From Cristatella mucedo (taxonomy: Eukaryota; Bryozoa; Phylactolaemata; Cristatellidae): a stretch of DNA of 52,500 nt. The notes beneath the pieces are model-generated. The model had not been told where the DNA came from, did not search any database, and saw only the letters and a list, made by a program, of their open reading frames with translations. Below, one piece after another: positions 45,484 to 52,500 of the stretch. The stretch spans positions 3,062,501 to 3,115,000 of the forward strand of contig WPIO01000042.1 of NCBI GenBank assembly GCA_009760855.2, in the 5' to 3' direction. Position 1 is the stretch's first letter. The number at the start of each line of letters is the position of its first letter. The translations under genes were made by a program, and so were the position numbers.

Positions 45484-46996
45484 CTACAGAGAAGCAGCTC
45501 TCACGATCAGCCCGGCATAAGCATCTGACCACGTGCCGTCCCCACGTCACATCACTGCAGGCCAAAGAGCCGCCGAAGAGGTCGCCTGAGGTCGCGAATA
45601 AGATTAGCAACCAAATGTGAAACGTATCACTGTCACGTATCACTGTCAAACGTATCACAAATGTGAAACGCTTCACTCGTGTCGAGAACGAACGGGAGCT
45701 AAACCACGGCTTAAGCCGCTACAGCAGCAGCCGGAGTTTTTCCAACTTGCCGTTCATGACGCTAGTCTACGACAATCACCACCACCACCTGATACTACTC
45801 ACAAGCACGTTTGCCGTGCTTCAAACGAACAGGACCAATCTTGCAAACGATGTGTGCTCACATCGACCTAAAGCTGTGTTAGATCTCCTCCTTTTTAGGG
45901 CGTTTACACTACTTCACCCTGCTCTGATGCTGGAATGAAAGAGGGCTCCCAAGAAAGTCGCCATGCTATCACCCGAACAAGTAGAGTTCGCCGCTGCAGT
46001 CATCATTGTAGAGTAGTATGAGAAGAATATAAAGAAAAAGGCTACAATGTATATGCATCCCACGTTCAAAGACTTGCTCTGAACGCCTCAATATTGCTCG
46101 AGCCTATGACCGTCAGCTATTTTTTATTTTGGCAGTGTGGTCTAGTGATGAGCCCCGGGGCTTTCACTGGTCGGCTGGTCCAACTGGGAGCCAAAAAGTA
46201 GAGACAGCTTCTCCTTCATGAGAGTCGGCCGACTTGTCTAATCCTCCCATAACGTATCGTACCCAAGTAACCCAAACCAGAAGGAAATTGGTCCAAAATC
46301 GGTGCCGATTTAGAAGGAAAGTCGATAATGTAAACGAAACTTGAGATCGCACACGACACACGTTGCACACTGTCGCGAGCTTTAGGCTCCAGTGGCAGCG
46401 AGCTGATCGAGAGCTAGCCACGCAATGGGTTTACCACGCCATGGTCGCACTCTGCAGACCTGTCTGGGGCTTCCACGGCTTCAATGCCTGGCCTAGAATG
46501 CAAAAATACGCCGTAAGCTTTATGACCCACGATGACTTCCCTCAGCCCGACAGACAGCTCTACACTCATCGCTTGCCGGCCATACTTCAGCTCACTTTAC
46601 CATGAGTAGGACGAACCGAAAAGCATGCATGCTATCACTCCATGTTGTTTTGAATATGAGTCCGTCAGTCAAGCTCCTCGCACTAATATCTGTGTTTATT
46701 TTTGAAGACCGGCAAGAGAGCAAACAAAGAAAAATCGAAACGTAAAGAATATGTGTGCGAATTTGTGCGAAGCTATAACAGATAGCAAAGTGGAAAACCA
46801 ACAGATGAAGCACAGATCCACGTAGCACTTAACGAAAGCGTAGTTTTCGTCAAACGAAACAACAACGACGACAGATCGCCGGCACAGCTACTGCACGACT
46901 TTTCTCACAAAAGGTTTTGGACGACTCTTTTCCATCTTGACAATTCCGATGAGAATTGCTTGGAAATTCGGTTGCCTGAGGTTGCCTAAGCCTTGT
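45484..46996. other. RER1 upstream/intron region, nothing else supported
   Basis: This should be intron sequence if RER1 continues upstream. I searched it by eye for the family's N-terminal blocks (W-x-D-K, PY..RW, GWYIV.YALGIY) on the minus strand and found none. ACGTATCACTGTCA is duplicated at about 45623-45652. A frame starting MLSPEQVEFAAAVIIVE at 45963 is possibly transposase-like but too short. Confidence 0.4.
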
Positions 46997-47158
46997 GAAC
47001 GCTGAACGCCAGTTTTGCCTTTAAATTAAGTCGTAATTCCCATTGCAGGGACATTCGAAAAATAGGACATTTTTTCTAATATTACTCATGTGTGAATTTT
47101 TTCGAATATTCCTGAAATGGGAATAAAGACTTGAAGGCAAAACTAGCGTTTAGCGTTC
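46997..47158. mobile_element. Foldback MITE-like element, 162 bp
   Basis: The two halves are near-perfect inverted copies. GAACGCTGAACGCCAGTTTT at the left pairs with AAAACTAGCGTTTAGCGTTC at the right, and further in AATTCCCATTGCAGGGACAT pairs with the inverse of ATATTCCTGAAATGGGAAT. Arms are about 75-80 bp with almost no spacer. No clear target duplication was found; flanks are CCTTGT and GTGTGC. Confidence 0.65.
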
Positions 47159-47326
47159 GTGTGCATGTACCTGCTTACTTAATCGTGCCTGCTGCTTGGT
47201 GTGCCTCCTGCTTTCGGATCTTACGTCCAAGTATTTCGTAATGCTTTATATGCAGCATCTGTAAAGTGCCTACAGAGATTCAGTTCTCTGAGGGCACTAT
47301 AAATATGTATTATTGTTATTATTATT
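47159..47326 (+). mobile_element. LINE A-type 3' UTR and tail (subfamily with CTGCTACTTTCGGAT)
   Basis: GTGCATGTACCTGCTTACTT, TGCTTTCGGATCTTACGTCC, TGCTTTATATGCAGCATCTG and GTAAAGTGCCTACAGAGATT are shared with the tail of A-1 (1625-1720), so the two form a subfamily. The hairpin arms AAAGTGCC and GGCACT show a compensatory pair against the consensus. Confidence 0.75.
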
Positions 47327-47619
47327 CCACAAACCCATCCCAATTCTGCAGCTATGAATCAGGGCGCAGCTAGCGTGACCCAGAGCATCGGCACGTCTGA
47401 ATGGGATCAACTAAGGCTAAAACTTAGCCATGGCACAAGCCCTTGCCGCTATTCAGTGCCATGGCAGACGGTATGAGAACACTCACAGCAGAAGCACGAT
47501 CACGTGGGGCCTCATGCCTCCCTCCGAATGCGACTGCCCGCACTGACTGCAGAGGCTGGTGCGGCAAAGTGATAGCCCATCAGCTGAGCCAGGCCTGCTT
47601 GCCGTGAACGTATGTTGCT

Positions 47620-48115
47620 GATACTGCCATATTACACCACCGACCTGCACTGGCTCTCCGATAAAGCATCGTATCGACTTCAAGAATTTGCCGCTCACTT
47701 TTAGGTCCCTTTGTTCCCTTTCTCCAGAAGACCTGCCCAAACTAGTTCACTATCATGCTAAGCATACTATCACCATCTCTTCTGACTCAAAGTCGTTTAG
47801 CTTCGCCTCTGACCTCTGACGTCAATTCCCCTTCGGAGACCTTTGGCCTTTGGTTCGCATCCTCCCGAAGCATGGAGCTCACTCCCGACTGACGTCACGA
47901 CATTCTGCCAACTTGACATTAAAAAAAGCCAAACTCACCTGCTCCTCACAGCAGTTGCAGGTTATGTTCGAATCGTCCTGTGCGTGCTGCCGCTGTGCAT
48001 GCTATCACTAGTCAATTGACATGCTTCCTTTAAGGCACATGTAAAGTGCCCAGAAGAAGATTTAGTTGTCCAAGGGTGCTCCCTGCACAAATGTACTAGT
48101 ACTAGTATTATAATC
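47620..48115 (+). mobile_element. LINE family A, degenerate 3' copy A-6
   Basis: TTACACCACCGACCTGCACT, TCGACTTCAAGAATTTGCCG and TTTGGTTCGCATCCTCCCGA are diverged C-terminal coding, and GTAAAGTGCCCAGAAGAAGA is the tail, ending near 48110 in TACTAGTA units. Many frameshifts; old. Confidence 0.6.
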
Positions 48116-48765
48116 ACTTCAGATGCCTAGCAAAGGCCCGTAGATTGGCACATCTCCCAGATGTTAATACAGTGCAAGCTACATTTTACTCCAAGGAGTA
48201 CATAGGTCGTTCCCGGCCTATATACTCCCTGAAATGCCGTGGCGAGGAAGGAAGACGAGGAGCCGACAGACATGTGCATGTAGTGAATAGGCTACAGGCC
48301 CGAGAGAACCAATGGGGGTAAGCAGAAAAAGACAAAGGCACAAGGAGATAGGTAGGCGCCTGACAGTGCAGCAGCGGTGCACACAAGTAGGATGGGAAGG
48401 TGATTAGAGAGGAGAAAACCTACGGTTATCTATTGGAATGGGGGAGTTGTACGATGCCCGCCTTCGATTTCGACTCGACTTCGTACTCGTGCTGCGACAT
48501 TTCAACGAAACGGGTCCTTCCATCGGCAGCGTAAAGTGCCCTGAAAGCCGCAAGGCTCTGCTCGGGGCTGTGCTACTTCTTCAGTTGGCAGAGCCTTGGG
48601 GGTGGAGAGAGAGGGGAAAAGCAAAGGAGCAGATGAACAACTGTGAGGCAAGATGAGAGGTAAGGGGACCACAGGCACAGCCTAAGAGGTAGGGAAGAAC
48701 AGAGGAGGAGCCAGGAACAGGGCAGGAACCACAAGTCAGCAGAACTGTGGGTAAGAGAGAGAGTA

Positions 48766-48802
<37 letters not shown>

Positions 48803-49339
48803 ACGGAGCCGATAGTGCAGGACTGTGGGCAAGAACGGGACAGAAGGCGAGGAAGAGAATTAAGATCGGTGAAGGCGAGGAAGCTTGCACGACAGGAAGC
48901 TAGCCGAAGGGGAGGGAAGAGCAGGATGGGGCAGAAACCGTCAGTCGGCAAAGCTGGGACAAGAGTACTGGGAGGAGAAGGTGAAAGACGAGGCAAAGAG
49001 ATCGAGTCGAGATGAGAGTCGAGTGTAGACGTGAGAAATAGAGAAGTAGAGGCAAAGAGAGGAAAAGAGGAAAGAAAACGCGAGAGGACAGAGGAGAAAG
49101 AGAGGACGGGGGAGGGGAGAAGAGACCTGGCATAAGAGGCAAGGCAAGAGCAAAGAAAAACGAGCACGTGCAGGTGCCTCACGCCGACAGACAAGATGAA
49201 ACATGTCACCAGCGCAAGTAACACCTGGCTTCGTGCAAAAGGCAATTGCCAATTAGCAGAGCTCTCTTAATGCCGCACATTTTCCAGTCTGATCAAAGAC
49301 CGGGCAATCGGGCGAGCTGGCAAAGGAAGCCGCCCTTTC
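48116..49339. other. Purine-rich region, no gene supported
   Basis: Long GA-biased plus strand, with a GTGTGT-GAGAGA microsatellite at 48764-48802. The long minus-strand Ser/Leu-rich frames are produced by this bias. GTAAAGTGCCCTGAAAG at about 48530 may be a lone LINE tail arm. Confidence 0.4.
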
Positions 49340-49630
49340 ATGCACAGCTAAACGATCAGGAAGTGCGCCCGACAGCAGCTTTGCTGCCCTCGGCTACAGA
49401 TTTCCCAGGGCATGCTGGCATGTGGGCATCCACGTGCTCTCCGAGCCGGTTTCGAATGGTCCGAGCGGTCACCAGCGACTTGGCCAGGCCGAGGAAGGCC
49501 ACCAAGGTAACTGCTGCACAGGCTTCACTCTACTGCCGTTGCCATGGTGCTAGGAAGTACACCCAACGCAAGGCAATCATCTGGCCTCTCTACATTACCG
49601 GTAGATCTCACGTCATCCATCATCAGCCTG
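49340..49630 (-). pseudogene. Tc1/mariner transposase relic
   Basis: On the minus strand the frame near 49505-49385 reads LAKSLVTARTIRNRLGEHVD then AHMPA, the helix-turn-helix stretch of Tc1-like transposases (typically SxRTVRNRLREAGLxARRP). Upstream, STGNVERPDDCLAL recalls the TGxVxRRPG linker. No catalytic DDE part is recognisable and stops interrupt the frame. Confidence 0.5.
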
Positions 49631-49796
49631 CCCCCAGAGCTTTCTCGATTCAAACACACAAAGTCTGTTGTGTCGTTTGCGATTCTAACACACTCAGTAA
49701 ATTGATGTCGACTCTAGTCTTCTCTTACAACCGAGTTACAGTCAGAAGAAATGCCATGGTCCGATTCGTGTACCAAAAAGGAAGGAGCCAGATGAA

Positions 49797-49885
49797 AAAT
49801 AATAATAATAATAATAATAATAAGTGGTTTGCCCTAGCACTTCAGGAGAACTAAATCTCTATCCAGGCATTTTAGAACTAGCAGC
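49797..49885 (-). mobile_element. LINE/SINE A-type 3' tail
   Basis: Eight AAT units, GCCCTAGCACTTCAGGAGAA and CTAAATCTCTATCCAGGCAT give the hairpin of an A tail or SINE-2 end on the minus strand; the preceding body is too short to tell which. Confidence 0.55.
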
Positions 49886-50099
49886 AAGAGAATCAATAGC
49901 CACGGGTTAACGATATGCACAGTGTCCTGCATAGATAGGTATACAACAGCCAGCGATAACCTTGCTTAGGCAACACAAAAAATGCTCACAGTCACTGATT
50001 AGTAGACCTTCTGGCTATTGTAACATGCGTCGAATCATCTACATGTAAGCATGCAAAGTGCATAGCAACAAACAAAAAACAACAAGTTGAGAGGGGCAA

Positions 50100-50520
50100 A
50101 GTTAAAGCTGAGCAGAACATACACTCTTGAGTCGAGACCATAATGGTACAAAGTCACAGCATGTATTGACCAAAGCCGGAAATAAGTTCCATACTTCGGA
50201 TGTACACGAGCGAAAAGCTCAATCACTAAGATTACAGTTAAGTGTGAAGGACGGCGAGACAGTTGGACTTGGACGCCAGTGGAGCAAAAGTACACTGGAG
50301 GTCAAGCAAGGGAGTCGGATAGGTATGCTGGCGTGAGCGAGTGAAGGAGCTTGCAAGCTAGACAGAGGATCCTGCAGAGTTGATTCGATGCTTGATAAGG
50401 AGCCAGTGAAGCTCAGTCAGAAGTGGTGTGATATGGTAGCTACATCCCTGAAAACAGACCAGCCGTACCACTGAGTTTTGCACCAGTTACATGTACTATA
50501 AGGTGACAGGCCGGGAGTCC
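50100..50520 (-). mobile_element. LINE fragment, A-related
   Basis: On the minus strand LCRILCLACKLLHSLTPAYL and SDSL match the YKxLLLxxKALHGLAPxYLSDLL block that follows the RT core. Around 50400-50480, CAGTGAAGCTCAGTCAGAAG and TGGTGTGATATGG parallel family A (CAGTGCAGGTCGGCGAGAAG, TGGTGTGATGTGG). Confidence 0.6.
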
Positions 50521-51367
<847 letters not shown>

Positions 51368-51382
51368 AGCTGCTTGGGCTAG

Positions 51383-51846
51383 GTGGAGCTCTCACATCTG
51401 CTTGCCATCGGCCAAATCGGGTATTTTCTTCTGCTACAGAAGCAGTTAAATGGTCCGGAGCCTGATCACACATCATATTCAGCCACAAACGGGCGCTCTA
51501 AACTCACACACTTTTCACAGCACATCAAGGAACAAAAGGGGAGATTCTTATCAGATATCAACCCAAACGAAATTTTTCATTTTATATTTTCTTTAGTTGC
51601 TCGTGCCTCAGAAGTGAAGACATAATGGCCAGTGCTCCCCAAAAACTATGCTTCTGTGAACAGGACTGAATTAACTAAACATTTATCATCATTTCTGATG
51701 AGAAAACTGATAAACTTGAATAGTGTGGTTCCTATTAAGTCAGAAAAAACTGTAGATGAATCAGAATGATTATTTACTCTGAAGTTCAAAAATGAGTTAG
51801 CTGTTCTAGAATTAAGGCTATACTGATAATCCGTTTATCGAAGCCC
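51383..51846 (+). pseudogene. Degenerate coding-like frame, family unknown
   Basis: One frame reads for about 150 codons with two in-frame stops: SKLTHFSQHIKEQKGRFLSD, INPNEIFHFIFSLVARASEV, then NYASVNRTELTKHLSSFLMR and FKNELAVLELRLY. The codon content looks like a decayed protein rather than random AT-rich DNA, but I recognise no family. A transposon relic is the likeliest explanation. Confidence 0.3.
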
Positions 51847-52100
51847 CAAAACATGTTTATCGAAGCCCCCAACCCGTGTCCTGTTAACGACGTTATACTG
51901 CCCATCGTAACAAATGTTCAGAGTTCGGTGAAATCTTGGTGAAACCCTCGCCACGCTCCTCCAAGTAAGCTCCCGTGTTCTCGTTGAATTTGTCACGATG
52001 AGCACAATGCTACGAACTTTCACACACTTTCTGCATCCCACTTTGGCACTACGAGAGCCTCAACCAGCTGCTCATAGTTTTCAGCCTTGTGATTGCCTAG

Positions 52101-52185
52101 AAATAATAATAATAATGATACACTTGATAAAGTGCCCTCGGGGAACTCAATCTCTTTCTAGGCGCTTTAGATTTGCTGCAAAGCC
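52101..52185 (-). mobile_element. Solo 3' tail of LINE family A
   Basis: AAATAATAATAATAATGATA, AAAGTGCCCTCGGGGAACTC and CAATCTCTTTCTAGGCGCTT, ending TTTGCTGCAAAG. One hairpin pair is broken (GCGCC against GGGCAC). Confidence 0.8.
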
Positions 52186-52500
52186 ACGAACCGCTGAAAC
52201 GGACCGGCTGCAAGCCGCTTTCTCCGTCCCGTTCAGCTTCTTGACAAATTCGTCACACTCTACGATCTTATTTACCGTCGTTATGCAACGAAAACAGCAG
52301 CTTTGACCTTGGTCTCCAACAGCTGTGGAAAGACATACTAGAGGTACTTGAAAGCAGCAGACTCATGGTCTAGAGCCATGACAAATTGCTTCATAATCTT
52401 GCTTCAAATTGCTTCATACAACTTGTGATGTGCAGCAGTGGCAGCAGCATCTTTCTTTCAGTGGTCCTGTATCAGCAGGCCCCACTGGATGTTGTTCTTC
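52186..52500. other. Window end, no gene assigned
   Basis: The minus strand has a short open piece reading NKIVECDEFVKKLNGTEKAA that may be an exon or a relic. It runs into the LINE tail and no splice sites could be paired. Confidence 0.3.

Noticed and set aside
45294-45620. Plus-strand frame containing [15 protein letters not shown]
   Set aside because: It is the antisense shadow of the RER1 exon at 45402-45483.
45963-46080. MLSPEQVEFAAAVIIVE frame, reminiscent of PIF/Harbinger transposase N-termini
   Set aside because: Too short, interrupted by a stop, and no catalytic region or terminal repeats follow.
46494-46510. 16-nt match between RER1 exon two and intergenic sequence (TAGAATGCAAAAATAC)
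   Set aside because: One such match in a window this size is not far from chance, and no longer similarity surrounds it.
48573-49245. Ser/Leu-rich minus-strand frames resembling multi-span membrane proteins
   Set aside because: The plus strand is purine-biased, so hydrophobic Ser/Leu/Pro codons follow from composition.
52190-52300. Minus-strand frame with NKIVECDEFVKKLNGTEKAA as a gene exon
   Set aside because: No splice sites could be paired and the frame runs into a LINE tail; not enough to call.

Overview
The window is animal-type nuclear DNA: intron-bearing genes, hairpin-tailed non-LTR retrotransposons, tRNA-derived SINEs, hAT and Tc1/mariner remnants, many microsatellites and long CpG-rich stretches. 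Nothing prokaryotic or organellar was seen. The species cannot be fixed from sequence alone; the repeat style and undepleted CpG suggest an invertebrate or an early-branching deuterostome (inference).

Two genes can be supported. (1) The 3' half of RER1 lies on the minus strand at 44567-45483: three exons with matching phases, a GC-AG intron and a polyA signal at 44061-44066. The N-terminal exons were not found. (2) A probable secreted protein lies on the plus strand at 14355-17933. A signal-peptide exon, a domain exon and a terminal exon join at phase 0 into about 195 aa. The domain part resembles DUF4430, the C-terminal domain of transcobalamin/intrinsic factor. The gene sits in a CpG-rich block, and a (CT)n array of about 500 bp fills part of its last intron.

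Most of the rest is layered transposon debris. Two LINE lineages of L2/CR1 type are named here A and B. A ends in a conserved hairpin and (ATT)n. B has a different C-terminus and a TTACA-type end. A copies: 1-1843, 3436-8690, 31685-33000, 38525-40560, 47620-48115, 50100-50520 and many solo tails. B copies: 829-1165, 9715-10280, 10620-11470, 23820-25375, 29063-29530, 40560-42870. Two tRNA-derived SINE families occur; SINE-2 ends in an A-like hairpin. Nested insertions with target-site duplications give relative ages: a hAT element (3913-5972, 8-bp duplication) split an A copy and was later hit by SINE-1, and A-type tails sit inside a B copy with 6-bp duplications.

CpG-rich blocks (about 1.9-2.8, 11.5-18.7, 20.2-22.2 and 34.3-37.4 kb) carry short tandem duplications and an unexpected number of perfect hairpins with 12-23 bp arms. 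No CRISPR, operon, rRNA or functional tRNA gene was seen. I found no convincing new multi-gene system. The best leads are the hairpin excess, the DUF4430-like gene, the RER1 GC-AG intron, and several small unclassified insertions.
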